Position numbers and translations under genes: made by a program. DNA of 64,000 bases from Agrobacterium tumefaciens (GTDB lineage Bacteria; Pseudomonadota; Alphaproteobacteria; Rhizobiales; Rhizobiaceae), in the NCBI RefSeq assembly GCF_013318015.2, contig NZ_CP115842.1, positions 930,001 to 994,000 on the forward strand, in the 5' to 3' direction. Below the pieces are notes generated by a model. It did not search any database, was not told where the DNA came from, and was given only the letters and a program-made list of their open reading frames with translations. Every line of letters starts with the position of its first letter. Position 1 is the stretch's first letter. Positions 1-8,533 of this stretch are shown here, piece after piece.

Positions 1-888
1 CGGTGCAGTATCGATCGCGGACGTGTTCGTCAGGCGCGTCGTGGTTCGTGAGCGCAGGTCCATGGTGTAGATATTGGCGTTACCATCCTGCTGAAGGCTC
101 ATGATGACCTTCTGGCCATCCGGCGAGAAGCGCGGCGAGAATGTCATGCCGGGGAAATTACCGACCACTTCGCGCTGTCCGGTTTCCAGCTGCAGCAGGT
201 AAACGCGCGGCTGCTGGCCTTCAAACGACATGTAGGTGACTTCCTGACGGTTCGGCGAAAAACGCGGCGTCAGAACGATGTCGTTCGAATTGGTGAGGTT
301 ACGGACGTTGAAGCCGTCCTGGTCCATGATCGACAGCTGACGCTTGCGGGCTGTCTTCGGGCCGCTTTCGGAGACGAAAACGACGCGGGTATCGAAGTAA
401 CCCTTTTCACCGGTGACGCGCTCATAAATGGCGTCCGCGATGATGTGGGCGACACGGCGCCAGTTTTCCGGCTGCGTGAAGAACTGCTGCCCGGTCATCT
501 GCTGGCCTGCGAAAGTATCCCAAAGGCGGAACTCCGCACGCAGACGGCCATCGCTTTCACGCGTCACGCGACCCGTTACGAGTGCCTGCGCGTTGATAAC
601 CTTCCAGTCCTCAAAACGCGGCTGCTGATCCGGGTTGGCGATTTTTTCGATGAAGGCACTCTTGTTGACTGGCGCAAACAGGCCGGAACGCTGCAGATCG
701 GCAGCAATTACGGCCGATACCTGCGCGCCGATGCCGTCACCCGAGATGAAGTCGGTGATGGCGATGGGCAAGGGTTCGACGTTACCCTTGTTGATGTTGA
801 TTTCCACCCGCGCAAAAGCCGGTGCGGAGAAAACCGACATAAGGGCCGCGACAGCGAGCACCAGCCGGATCGGCGAAAATATCTTCAT
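1..888 (-). CDS. tolB: TolB, periplasmic beta-propeller of the Tol-Pal system (partial, C-terminus off the left edge)
   Basis: Reading the minus strand from the ATG at 888 gives 296 open codons running off the left edge. Residues 1-26 form a signal peptide (MKIFSPIR, a hydrophobic core, then an Ala-x-Ala cut after APAFA). The N-terminal domain follows, and then propeller blades with the repeated '[14 protein letters not shown]' and '[13 protein letters not shown]' type motifs. Full TolB is about 430-440 residues, so roughly a third is missing here. TolB works in the periplasm, where it exchanges between Pal and TolA and helps outer-membrane constriction at division. It lies 20 bases downstream of tolA, as in the usual tolQRAB-pal order. 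Identity is firm; the start is the only good ATG before the signal peptide. Confidence 0.95.
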   Translation of the reverse strand, partial: MKIFSPIRLVLAVAALMSVFSAPAFARVEININKGNVEPLPIAITDFISGDGIGAQVSAVIAADLQRSGLFAPVNKSAFIEKIANPDQQPRFEDWKVINAQALVTGRVTRESDGRLRAEFRLWDTFAGQQMTGQQFFTQPENWRRVAHIIADAIYERVTGEKGYFDTRVVFVSESGPKTARKRQLSIMDQDGFNVRNLTNSNDIVLTPRFSPNRQEVTYMSFEGQQPRVYLLQLETGQREVVGNFPGMTFSPRFSPDGQKVIMSLQQDGNANIYTMDLRSRTTTRLTNTSAIDTAP

Positions 889-908
889 GTTGCCAGGCCT
901 TTCAGCAT

Positions 909-2078
909 TCATAGCAATTCACTGGGATCGAAATTCACTACGACTTCGTTCCATGCATCATATTTGTCGGCAGGAAGGTTCGTGAACGGAGCAGAACGCA
1001 TGATGGCGCGATAGGCACCACCGGAAAGGGCGCGACGCGTTCCCTCGGAACCACCCGTTGCTTCGATCTCGGGTCGGCCGATGATGGATCCATCACGGTC
1101 AAGCTTCATGGTGACCCGAACGCGAACGTCCGAGGCATCCGCCATGCCGGGAATGATCTGCCAGTTTTTCTGGATTGCGCCACGCAGCGCATCCATTTCC
1201 GTCTGGCTGAGCGTCGAACCGCCCGTGGTCTTTTTGCCGCCAAGCGATGCCTGCTGGGTGGAGCGCTTTGCACCACCACCGGAGGGCGCCTGCTTGTTCA
1301 AAAGCGCGGCAACATCGTCAGCGTTAAAATCGCTTTCCTTCGACGAAGCGGATTTCGCCGTTTCCTGCTTTTTCTCACCCGGCTTCTTGTCGGAAGGCTT
1401 GTCCGTGGACTTTGCCTGATCGGGCTTGGTCTCTGCAGGCTTCTCAGCGGGCTTCTGCTCGGCAGGTTTGGTCTCAGCCTGTTTCGGCACTTCCGGCTTC
1501 GGCGGCTCCGGGCGGGAATTCGGGCGCGGCACATTCGGCGGCACGGGAATTTCGGCCGGTTCCTGTTGCACCGGGGGCGGCTCTTCCGCTTTCGTTTCCT
1601 GCGGCGGCGGCTCCGTCTTCGGTTGCGGCGCGATCTCGGGCTTGGTCTGCGGCAAGGCGGCCATTTCCTGCGGCTTCGGAGCCGAGGTCTCTTCCTTGAC
1701 GATTTCCTTCACCTCATTCGCCTTGGTGTCGACAACCGGCTGCGGCTTTTCCTGCTTTGGCGGAGCGGCCGCACTGATATTGTCGTTCGGCTTTGTAGTA
1801 GGCGTCGGCGGCGCTTCTATATCGGCCACGTTGTTGCCGACATTCTGAGCGTTCGGAACGATATCCGGACGTGTAGTCGGAACCGGGGCCGACTTTTCCG
1901 CCTTCGGCGCGTTCTTGTCGCCTTGCTGGATCTGGCTCAATTCCTCGATTGGCACAAGCTCCACAGGCAGTGCCTCAGCCTGCGACACGTCAAGAGGCTC
2001 CGGCGAGCCCAGGGAAACGAGGGCGAAAGCCAGAAGCGATGCGTGCACGATCGCGGATGTGGTAAGGCTGCCCTTCAT
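909..2078 (-). CDS. tolA: TolA, inner-membrane energy-transducing protein of Tol-Pal
   Basis: About 389 residues. A short cytoplasmic tail (MKGSLTTS) is followed by one membrane helix. Then comes a very long Pro/Lys/Glu-rich periplasmic linker (residues about 30-280, full of PKPE, KPAE and TKP repeats) and a C-terminal TonB/TolA-like domain (about 290-389, ending in [10 protein letters not shown]). TolA carries proton-motive energy from TolQR to TolB-Pal at the outer membrane. The ATG at 2078 was chosen. A TTG at 2090 overlaps the tolR stop (TTGA) and is preceded by AGGA only 3 bases away, so a start 4 residues longer is possible. The linker is compositionally biased, which explains the long open frames on the opposite strand here. 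Confidence 0.92.
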   Translation of the reverse strand: MKGSLTTSAIVHASLLAFALVSLGSPEPLDVSQAEALPVELVPIEELSQIQQGDKNAPKAEKSAPVPTTRPDIVPNAQNVGNNVADIEAPPTPTTKPNDNISAAAPPKQEKPQPVVDTKANEVKEIVKEETSAPKPQEMAALPQTKPEIAPQPKTEPPPQETKAEEPPPVQQEPAEIPVPPNVPRPNSRPEPPKPEVPKQAETKPAEQKPAEKPAETKPDQAKSTDKPSDKKPGEKKQETAKSASSKESDFNADDVAALLNKQAPSGGGAKRSTQQASLGGKKTTGGSTLSQTEMDALRGAIQKNWQIIPGMADASDVRVRVTMKLDRDGSIIGRPEIEATGGSEGTRRALSGGAYRAIMRSAPFTNLPADKYDAWNEVVVNFDPSELL

Positions 2079-2086
2079 CGCTGACG

Positions 2087-2545
2087 TCAATTATCCTGTT
2101 TCTGCTGGGTCACAAGGCCGATATTCTTGAAGCCCGCTGCCTGGATACGCGCCATCACGTCGGCGACGACGCCGTAGGCGGCAACGGAATCCGCGCGCAC
2201 GAAGATGCGTTCGTTATAACCTGTCGTGGCGATTGCCTGCAGCTTGTCGGCCACCTCGGCCGCCTGGATTTCCGTTTCCTGCAAATGGATCTGGCCATTG
2301 GCATTGACGGAAATCGTGATCGGCTGCGTATCCGAATTCAGCGCGTTGGCAGATGTCTGCGGCAGGTCGATCGGAACGCCGACCGTCATCATCGGTGCGG
2401 CCACCATGAAAATGATGAGAAGCACAAGCATGACGTCAACCAGTGGCGTCACGTTGATTTCGCTGATCGCGCCGCCCCTGCGACGTCCGCCGCGCCCACG
2501 GCGTCCACCGGAACCGCCGCTGCTGCCACCTGCTGACATACCCAT
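2087..2545 (-). CDS. tolR: TolR, inner-membrane proton-channel subunit (ExbD/TolR family)
   Basis: 152 residues. The N-terminus is unusually Gly/Ser/Arg-rich (GGSSGGSGGRRGRGGRRRGG). The family signature 'INVTPLVDVMLVLLIIFMV' follows at about residues 30-48 and carries the conserved membrane Asp (in LVDVML) that binds the proton. The rest is a periplasmic ExbD/TolR domain ending in QKQDN. TolR pairs with TolQ to use the proton gradient for TolA movement. It sits 46 bases downstream of tolQ and abuts tolA. Two ATGs (2545 and 2539) are both possible starts. Confidence 0.95.
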   Translation of the reverse strand: MGMSAGGSSGGSGGRRGRGGRRRGGAISEINVTPLVDVMLVLLIIFMVAAPMMTVGVPIDLPQTSANALNSDTQPITISVNANGQIHLQETEIQAAEVADKLQAIATTGYNERIFVRADSVAAYGVVADVMARIQAAGFKNIGLVTQQKQDN

Positions 2546-2591
2546 AACATCTACTCCATTTTGCCTTGCGGCAAATTACTGCGCGGCGCGC

Positions 2592-3311
2592 TTATTGGGC
2601 TGCCTGCCGCGTCTGAAGTTTTTCATCGATCTGGCGCGACAGGATCGCGGAGAACTCGTCGGCGAAACCTTCCATGCGAGCGGAAAGCTTGTGCGCGTCA
2701 GCCGTGAACTTGTTGTAGGCGATAACCGCCGGAATAGCCGCGACAAGACCGATGGCCGTTGCCAGAAGCGCTTCGGCGATACCCGGCGCCACGACCGCAA
2801 GGTTGGTGGACTTCGAACCGGCAATCGCCTGGAACGAGGTCATGATACCAACGACCGTACCGAAGAGGCCGATGAACGGACCGGCAGAACCGATCGTCGC
2901 CAACGAACCGAGGCGAGCCTCGTATTGTTCGCCTTCACGAGCAATCGTCACGTCCATTGCCCGGTCGATACGCATTTGCAGACCGATGGGTGAACGGGCG
3001 CCGCGTTCAAATGATTTCTTCCACTCCCGCATGGCGGAAACGAAAATTGCCGCGAGACCAACATTCTGGCGTTCTGCCAGAGTGCGGTAAAGCTCTTCGA
3101 GCGACTGGCCAGACCAGAAGACCTGTTCGAACTGGTCGAACTGGCGCTTTGCCTTGCCGAAGCTTACGTATTTGTCGAAGACGATCGCCCACGTCCAGAC
3201 TGAGGCGGCGATAAGTCCAATCATCACGAACTTCACGATGAGGCCCGCCTGCATAAACAGCGCCCAGAGACTTACATCGTGCGTCGCCGCTGCCAAACCT
3301 GCCTGTTCCAT
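2592..3311 (-). CDS. tolQ: TolQ, inner-membrane proton-channel subunit (MotA/TolQ/ExbB family)
   Basis: 239 residues starting MEQAGLAAATHDVS, with three membrane helices as in the family: one near the N-terminus (about 18-40) and two after residue 130. The conserved channel motif 'GSAGPFIGLFGTVVGIM' and the later 'EALLATAIGLVAAIPAVIAYN' are both present. TolQ surrounds the TolR helices and makes the rotary/proton channel that powers TolA. The open frame extends 46 codons upstream, but that extension is Cys/Arg-rich and unlike TolQ, so the ATG at 3311 was chosen. It is the first gene of tolQRAB; the 261 bases upstream separate it from ybgC. Confidence 0.95.
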   Translation of the reverse strand: MEQAGLAAATHDVSLWALFMQAGLIVKFVMIGLIAASVWTWAIVFDKYVSFGKAKRQFDQFEQVFWSGQSLEELYRTLAERQNVGLAAIFVSAMREWKKSFERGARSPIGLQMRIDRAMDVTIAREGEQYEARLGSLATIGSAGPFIGLFGTVVGIMTSFQAIAGSKSTNLAVVAPGIAEALLATAIGLVAAIPAVIAYNKFTADAHKLSARMEGFADEFSAILSRQIDEKLQTRQAAQ

Positions 3312-3572
3312 AAATATCCAATCCCCGAATCCAAACGCCCGGTACGGGACCGGGCGATTCAAACGCGTGTTAACGCTCGAAGCTATGCAGCAACAGCCGC
3401 AAACCCCTTTGCCATACCCCGATACTTGCCAGTAAGCCTTACTTGCCAATAAATTTGGTGAAAGGAAGGCGTGCGCCGCACAAATGCCAGTTGCTAAAGT
3501 AAGACACCATTATGGTTAAAGGAGTGTTACAACCGCGCCACGTCTGATGGATTTACTGGACCAGCCCCGAAC
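3312..3572. promoter_or_regulatory. Intergenic region between ybgC and tolQ, presumed tolQRAB promoter region
   Basis: 261 bases with no convincing gene; the stretch 3430-3540 is richer in A and T than its surroundings. The minus-strand motif GTAA-N7-TTAAC at 3516-3531 resembles a CtrA box with one mismatch, but it is too weak to call. No terminator hairpin with a T-run was seen after ybgC, so read-through from ybgC into tolQ is possible. Confidence 0.4.
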
Positions 3573-4013
3573 TTACTTCAGGAATTTTTCGGCCACCGTC
3601 TCCGGAAGGCGCCTTGGCCGGCCATTGGCATTGATGACGGCGATGATGACCTTGGCAGCAACAAGCAGCGTTTCGCCGCGTCGGATTTCCTGATTGAGCA
3701 CCATTTTTGCGCCCCCGGCCTTTTCGGTAAGGGTGGTGATCGTCAACACATCATCCATCCGGGCCGGGCTCTTGAAATCGATCTCCATACGATGGACGAC
3801 GAAAACGAGACCCTCCTCGTCGGCGGTCAGGAGTGCGCTTTGCTCGCAGCCGAGGCAACGCAGGTAGTCGGTTCGACCGCGCTCGAGAAAATGCAGATAG
3901 CGCGCGTGATAAACGAGGCCGGAAAAATCCGTGTCCTCATAATAGACCCGCTGGGTCAGGCGGTGCCCATGTTCGATGAGTTCGCCGGAAAGCGAAACCA
4001 CAAGCTCGCTCAT
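3573..4013 (-). CDS. ybgC: YbgC-type acyl-CoA thioesterase (4-hydroxybenzoyl-CoA thioesterase fold)
   Basis: 146 residues with the hotdog-fold YbgC signature 'YYEDTDFSGLVYHARYLHF' at about residues 23-41. This contains the catalytic Asp (TDFSG) and the downstream LERGR stretch. Family members hydrolyse short- or medium-chain acyl-CoA or acyl-ACP thioesters, and in E. coli YbgC is tied to phospholipid metabolism and encoded with tol-pal, as here. The ATG at 4013 overlaps the stop of the upstream Nudix gene (ATGA), suggesting translational coupling. Identity is secure at family level; the natural substrate is unknown. Confidence 0.92.
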   Translation of the reverse strand: MSELVVSLSGELIEHGHRLTQRVYYEDTDFSGLVYHARYLHFLERGRTDYLRCLGCEQSALLTADEEGLVFVVHRMEIDFKSPARMDDVLTITTLTEKAGGAKMVLNQEIRRGETLLVAAKVIIAVINANGRPRRLPETVAEKFLK

Positions 4014-4546
4014 GATATCTCCTTGGAAAGTTCGGCCGCACCTGAACGACCTTCGCGGACGATAAGATGCTCGTGGCGCTGAGGCAGCATCTCGATGCGC
4101 TCAGCAATGAAACGGGGTCTGAGATCGTGTTCCAGCAGCGCGGAAGGCTGCGCGGGCAGCCAGCGGAACTCCACCTCGACGCCATCCAGCACGCGATGCA
4201 CTATATCGCTTTCATGGAACGGCAAAGGCTGGCGCAGCGAAACCAGATAATAAAATGCCAGTTCATGCGCGGCATAATCATCATAGGCGAAAAAATTCTC
4301 CGCCGACCAGAGAAGACGCTCGACGGCGCAATCCCGGTCAAGCTCCTCGCCGATCTCGCGGATGATGGTCTGCTCGGAGCTTTCACCGATTTCCGCCCGC
4401 CCGCCCGGCAGGGCCCAATAGCTATCCTTGGCGCCACGCTGGACGAGAAGATAGTTGTCGTGGAAAATCAACGCCGCCACACGCATGCTGAACAGCTGCG
4501 GCTTGCGGTCCAGCCGGATCATATGGCGCTCAGGGGCAGAAGTCAT
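4010..4546 (-). CDS. Nudix hydrolase, copy 1
   Basis: 178 residues with a full Nudix box beginning GGRAEIGESSEQTIIREIGEE (about residues 48-68), which fits GX5EX7REUXEEXGU, so Mg-dependent hydrolysis of a nucleoside diphosphate linked to another group is expected. The substrate cannot be read from sequence. It is clearly a paralogue of the next gene: both share MRVA(A/G)L, PGGRAE(I/M)GE, ENFF.Y, HEL.FYYL, D(I)(V/I)HRV.DG and a C-terminal IE.LP tail. Its start overlaps the stop of copy 2 (ATGA), and its stop overlaps the ybgC start (ATGA). Confidence 0.9.
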   Translation of the reverse strand: MTSAPERHMIRLDRKPQLFSMRVAALIFHDNYLLVQRGAKDSYWALPGGRAEIGESSEQTIIREIGEELDRDCAVERLLWSAENFFAYDDYAAHELAFYYLVSLRQPLPFHESDIVHRVLDGVEVEFRWLPAQPSALLEHDLRPRFIAERIEMLPQRHEHLIVREGRSGAAELSKEIS

Positions 4547-5070
4547 TTGGCGTCCAGGTCGCCGTCATACCAGACAAGGTGTCTTGTGGTCTCAGGCAGG
4601 TGTTCTATTTCATCCGCGATGAAATAGGGCGGAATATCGAGTTCGGTCAATGCATCACGGGTCGCAGCGACCCAGCGAAACTCGAGCTCGTTATCGCCAT
4701 CCTGAACGCGGTGAATGATATCCGTCGGGTGAAAGGCAAGGGTCTCCGGCAAATCCATCAGGTAATAGAAACCGAGTTCGTGCCACTCCTTACCCTCATA
4801 ATGGAAAAAATTCTCGACCGCCCATAAAAGCCGCCCGACCTTCGCCTCGACGCCAAGTTCCTCGACCATTTCGCGCGCCAGCGTTTCTTCGGAACGCTCG
4901 CCCATTTCGGCGCGGCCACCCGGAAAGGTCCAGAATTTCTCATGGGACGCGCGGTGCACCAACACGTGGCCATCCCGAAACGCCAGCCCCGCAACGCGCA
5001 TCTGGAAAATGCGTTTCGGCTTGAATTTCATGCGGATACGGGTGTCCTGCACCGTGGTGTCTTGCGTCAT
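4543..5070 (-). CDS. Nudix hydrolase, copy 2
   Basis: About 175 residues starting MTQDTTVQDTRI. The Nudix box runs GGRAEMGERSEETLAREMVEE with all catalytic Glu and Arg residues present. It is the upstream member of a tandem pair of paralogues. The start at 5070 is favoured because it overlaps the stop of the DinB gene as TAATG; the frame is open 15 codons further upstream, but that extension lies inside dinB. Expected product: a cytosolic pyrophosphohydrolase that cleans up or signals with nucleotide derivatives; the substrate is unknown. Confidence 0.9.
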   Translation of the reverse strand: MTQDTTVQDTRIRMKFKPKRIFQMRVAGLAFRDGHVLVHRASHEKFWTFPGGRAEMGERSEETLAREMVEELGVEAKVGRLLWAVENFFHYEGKEWHELGFYYLMDLPETLAFHPTDIIHRVQDGDNELEFRWVAATRDALTELDIPPYFIADEIEHLPETTRHLVWYDGDLDAK

Positions 5071-5648
5071 TATCTGAACCTGCTGGCTGGAAACATCAAA
5101 TCGGTTTCCGTCCACCCTAACGCATCCATCTCGGCTTTTCTCGCCTTTGCGTCGTCTCCCACAATGAATTCATCCAGTTGTGGCGGCTTGATCATAGTGC
5201 CGGACAACATGGCATGCACCTGCCCGCGATGATGCGTCTGATGCTGGAAGAGATGGGACAACACATCATCGCAGCGATCCTGCTGGATGCGTGTTCCACG
5301 ATGAATATTGACGATGGCAGCGAGGCCGTCCTCATCCAGCATGTCGACAAAATCGATCAGTTCTTCGTCCAGTTTCGCTTGGGCAGCATGCAGCTCCGCC
5401 ATGGTGGCGAAAGGCTCTTCCTCTTCAAAAGCGGCAAGGCCGAGCGCCCCGCCCTTAATCGCGTCGATATAAAACAGGTCAACGGTGTAGATGTGGTTCA
5501 GGGTCGCCCGAAGGGTTGGAAAGAAGCTGACGCGAGCGGCCACGAATTCCTCCTGCAACAGCTGAAGACAAGCCTGATGCAGCCTTAAATTAGCCAGCCG
5601 GTTGTTGCGCGCGAGTTTGCGGAAAACCCGCATCGGATCGTAGGCCAT
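5070..5648 (-). CDS. DinB-family protein
   Basis: 192 residues matching the DinB/DfsB-like four-helix bundle: an N-terminal 'LARNNRLANLRLHQACLQL' helix, a 'TLNHIYTVDLFYIDAI' helix with the first metal-type His, and 'DVLSHLFQHQTHHRGQVHAML' with the characteristic HxxxHRGQ (His-His) site. Family members bind a divalent metal, and many work with low-molecular-weight thiols. This is not the DNA polymerase IV also called DinB. It begins a minus-strand chain whose next three genes overlap one another by 1-4 bases. Function in this organism is unknown. Confidence 0.88.
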   Translation of the reverse strand: MAYDPMRVFRKLARNNRLANLRLHQACLQLLQEEFVAARVSFFPTLRATLNHIYTVDLFYIDAIKGGALGLAAFEEEEPFATMAELHAAQAKLDEELIDFVDMLDEDGLAAIVNIHRGTRIQQDRCDDVLSHLFQHQTHHRGQVHAMLSGTMIKPPQLDEFIVGDDAKARKAEMDALGWTETDLMFPASRFR

Positions 5649-5685
5649 CGACGTCCCTTCTCATGGCGCCTGATAACGGCGCTTT

Positions 5686-5904
5686 TCAATCGACGTGTTC
5701 AAGCTCGGACTTGCTCTTCAGAACCTTCGCCCCATCTTCCTGCTCGATAAGATAAGCGGGTTCGTCCTTGCTGGCCTTGCGCTTTATCGTGGAACCGGAA
5801 ATCGTTTTTTCGACATCATCAGTAAACGTCTCGACGATTTTTCCTTCGCCGGTTCCGTTGCCCCATTTCCAGCGAACCTTCGTACCCTTGCGATATCCAG
5901 ACAT
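5686..5904 (-). CDS. Tudor-like DUF2945 protein (hypervirulence-associated Tudor domain family)
   Basis: 72 residues starting MSGYRKGTKVRWKWGNGTGE. This is a single small SH3/Tudor-like beta barrel ('GYRKGTKVRWKWG.GTGEGKIVE'), with a later 'PAYLIEQEDGAKVLKSKSELE'. Two further ATGs lie in frame just upstream (5907 and 5910); the one at 5904 best fits the AGGA 7 bases upstream. The family is known from bacteria and fungi, and its biochemical role is not settled. It lies 37 bases upstream of dinB on the same strand. Confidence 0.8.
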   Translation of the reverse strand: MSGYRKGTKVRWKWGNGTGEGKIVETFTDDVEKTISGSTIKRKASKDEPAYLIEQEDGAKVLKSKSELEHVD

Positions 5905-5956
5905 CATCATTTCCTGACCAAAGAAAATCAAATGCGAAAGCGCCGGGCTTGTTCCC

Positions 5957-6997
5957 TCAATCCTCTTCCAGCGTCAGCCGGAATTGCGCCGCCTCGAGAT
6001 CTTTAGGCGGCTGCATGCCCAGATGTTTCCAGGCAGTGCCGGTCAGAACGCGGCCGCGCGGCGTGCGCTGGATGAAACCCTGCTGGATCATGTAGGGTTC
6101 TATGATGTCTTCGATCGCATCACGCGGCTCCGACAAGCCAGCGGCGATGGTCTCGATACCAACAGGGCCGCCGCCGAAATTGACCGCGATCATGGTCAGA
6201 TAGCGCATGTCCAGCTGATCGAGACCCATTTTGTCGACAAGCAACCGCGTCAGCGCTTCGTCGGCAATCTCACGGGTGACGGCTTCCGCCCGTGCCACCT
6301 CAGCGAAATCGCGAACCCGGCGCAAGAGCCGTCCGGCGATGCGCGGCGTGCCGCGTGCACGCCTTGCTATCTCGCGTGCGCCATCGTCGGTCATGTTCAG
6401 ACCCATCAGCCGCGCGCCGCGCCGAACGATCAGCTCCAGCTCATCGACAGTGTAGAAGGCCAGACGGACAGGAATGCCGAAGCGGTCGCGCAGCGGCGTT
6501 GTCAACAAACCAAGACGCGTGGTCGCGGCAACGAGGGTGAACTTGGAAAGATCGATCTTCACCGAGCGGGCCGCAGGCCCCTCACCGATGATGAGGTCGA
6601 GCTGGAAATCCTCCATTGCCGGATAGAGAATTTCCTCGACTGCCGGGTTGAGACGATGGATTTCATCGATGAAGAGCACATCGCGCTCCTCGAGATTGGT
6701 CAAAAGTGCGGCAAGGTCGCCAGCCTTGGCGATCACTGGTCCGGAGGTGGACTTGAAGTTGACGCCAAGCTCCTTTGCCATGATCTGCGCCAGCGTGGTT
6801 TTGCCGAGACCGGGAGGCCCGACGAACAACACATGGTCCAGCGCCTCGCCACGGTTCTTTGCCGCCTCGATAAACACCTTGAGATTGGCGCGAGCCTCGG
6901 CCTGGCCGGTAAAATCGTCCAGCGACTGCGGGCGCATTGTGGTGTCGATATCTTCACCGCGCTTGTCCGCCGAAATCAGTCTGTCCGCATCGCTCAT
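5957..6997 (-). CDS. ruvB: RuvB, Holliday-junction branch-migration ATPase
   Basis: 346 residues from MSDADRLIS, the usual rhizobial length. Walker A is GPPGLGKT (about 61-68), Walker B is LFIDEIHRL, sensor 1 is AATTRLG, the arginine finger region is PLRDRFG, and a C-terminal winged-helix domain follows ([17 protein letters not shown], then ...GRVLT). RuvB hexamers pump DNA through the RuvA-junction complex in recombination repair. An in-frame ATG at 7006 would add MPS; neither start has a strong ribosome site. It is downstream of ruvC and ruvA in the standard ruvCAB order. Confidence 0.97.
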   Translation of the reverse strand: MSDADRLISADKRGEDIDTTMRPQSLDDFTGQAEARANLKVFIEAAKNRGEALDHVLFVGPPGLGKTTLAQIMAKELGVNFKSTSGPVIAKAGDLAALLTNLEERDVLFIDEIHRLNPAVEEILYPAMEDFQLDLIIGEGPAARSVKIDLSKFTLVAATTRLGLLTTPLRDRFGIPVRLAFYTVDELELIVRRGARLMGLNMTDDGAREIARRARGTPRIAGRLLRRVRDFAEVARAEAVTREIADEALTRLLVDKMGLDQLDMRYLTMIAVNFGGGPVGIETIAAGLSEPRDAIEDIIEPYMIQQGFIQRTPRGRVLTGTAWKHLGMQPPKDLEAAQFRLTLEED

Positions 6998-7123
6998 AGA
7001 GGGCATTCCATTGTTCTAAACCAATTCAAGAGATGGTCTTCGCCGCTATATCACGACTGTCGCACGAAGGCGCTTCACGAAATTCAGCATCGCACCCGGC
7101 TTCGTTCGCTTGCTGCGCGCAGC

Positions 7124-7741
7124 TTAGCGTGAAAGTTCGCGCAGGCCGAGCCGGATGAGTTTGGCACTGTCGCCGCCCTCCCCGCCGTTCTTCAGCGCGG
7201 CCGCAACGGCATTTGCGGCCTGATCGCGTGAATAGCCGAGATTGGTGAGCGCCGACACGGCATCCGCCACCGGCGCGGAGGCCACACCCTCGCCAAGTTC
7301 CTGCTTGAGTCCGATGGAAGCCGAAGCTTCTCCTGCAAAGGCAGGCGCCTTGTTGCGAAGCTCGGTAACGAGGCGCACCGCCACCTTCGGCCCTACGCCC
7401 GGCGCACGTGAAATCATCACCTTGTCCTGCAGCGCTATCGCATTGGCGAGTTCAGAAGGCGACAGGGTAGACAAGACGGCCAGCGCCACTTTCGAACCGA
7501 CCCCCTGCACGCTCTGCAGCAGATTGAACCATTCCCGCTCAAGTGCCGACAAAAAGCCGAACAGCCTCAACTGGTCTTCGCGCACATAGGTTTCGATGAA
7601 GAGGACGACCGCTTCACCAGCGGAACCTATTTTTGAGAGTGTGCGCGCCGAGCAATAGGCGACGTAACAAACGCCGTGCACATCCACCAGCACGTAATCC
7701 GTGCCGATTTCCTCGATGGTGCCTTTAAGTTTTCCGATCAT
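7124..7741 (-). CDS. ruvA: RuvA, Holliday-junction recognition protein
   Basis: 205 residues. The N-terminal OB fold begins [13 protein letters not shown], the helix-hairpin-helix region reads '[18 protein letters not shown]' and '[18 protein letters not shown]', and the C-terminal domain III ('[19 protein letters not shown]') contacts RuvB. RuvA tetramers hold the four-way junction flat for branch migration. It lies 31 bases from ruvC and 126 from ruvB on the same strand. Length and motifs are normal. Confidence 0.97.
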   Translation of the reverse strand: MIGKLKGTIEEIGTDYVLVDVHGVCYVAYCSARTLSKIGSAGEAVVLFIETYVREDQLRLFGFLSALEREWFNLLQSVQGVGSKVALAVLSTLSPSELANAIALQDKVMISRAPGVGPKVAVRLVTELRNKAPAFAGEASASIGLKQELGEGVASAPVADAVSALTNLGYSRDQAANAVAAALKNGGEGGDSAKLIRLGLRELSR

Positions 7742-7772
7742 GATGCCGCCCGCTGCAATGAGACTTCAATAT

Positions 7773-8285
7773 TCAACCGGCTGCCAATAGCCGCGCCATC
7801 CTGTCGCCGCCGCGATTATGGGCGTGGCAGATTGCGATCGCCAAGGCGTCCGCCGCATCGTTACCCTTGAATTCTGCTTTCGGCATCAGGATTTTCAGCA
7901 TCATGTGGATTTGCTGCTTTTCGCCGTGCCCAACACCTATGACGGCTTTTTTGACCGCGTTCGGCGCATACTCGAAAACAGGCAACCCTGCCCGCGCCGG
8001 AACCAGCATGGCAATGCCGCGCGCCTGACCGAGCTTCAGCGTGGCGACAGCATCCTTGTTTACGAACGTCTGCTCCACCGCCGCCTCATCGGGTTGATAG
8101 CTGTGAACAGTATCCGCCAGCCCATCATGCAGCTGGCACAGGCGGGAGGCGAGATCCATATCACCATCCGATGTCACCGTGCCGGAAGCGACAAACCGAA
8201 GGCTGTTGCCGAAGGTTTCGATGACACCCCATCCGGTGCGCCGCAACCCGGGGTCGATACCGATGATTCGAATCGTCTTTTGCAT
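7773..8285 (-). CDS. ruvC: RuvC, Holliday-junction resolvase
   Basis: 170 residues starting [20 protein letters not shown]. The catalytic acidic residues of the RNase-H-like fold are visible: Asp in GIDPG, Glu in AAVEQTF, and the C-terminal pair in [11 protein letters not shown]. It also has the conserved '[14 protein letters not shown]' segment. RuvC nicks junctions held by RuvAB. The frame stays open 20 codons upstream of 8285, but family alignments begin at this ATG. It is first in ruvC-ruvA-ruvB. Confidence 0.97.
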   Translation of the reverse strand: MQKTIRIIGIDPGLRRTGWGVIETFGNSLRFVASGTVTSDGDMDLASRLCQLHDGLADTVHSYQPDEAAVEQTFVNKDAVATLKLGQARGIAMLVPARAGLPVFEYAPNAVKKAVIGVGHGEKQQIHMMLKILMPKAEFKGNDAADALAIAICHAHNRGGDRMARLLAAG

Positions 8286-8533
8286 AAGCCACCCTATCTT
8301 TTCGGCTGCGACCCTGCCAGCGATAAGTGAACAAAACGACAACATTGATCAAATTTGCAGTGCAGCATTTACCTCTGCTTAAACCGCGTACCGCATTGTT
8401 CCCGCACAAAATCAAAAAAGGGGAGCTGCGGACATGATGATCCGCAGCGCAATATTTTCGCCATATCAGCCATCCGGTGGCGCCATCAATGCATGGTGCG
8501 GGAAGTGATACGGCATTGAGGGCTGCATCGGCC

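Noticed and set aside
1426-2084. Several overlapping plus-strand frames across tolA
   Set aside because: They result from the repetitive Pro/Lys/Glu codons of the TolA linker.
3516-3531. CtrA-like motif (GTAA-N7-TTAAC on the minus strand) upstream of tolQ
   Set aside because: One mismatch in the first half-site; a single degenerate match is expected by chance in AT-rich intergenic DNA.
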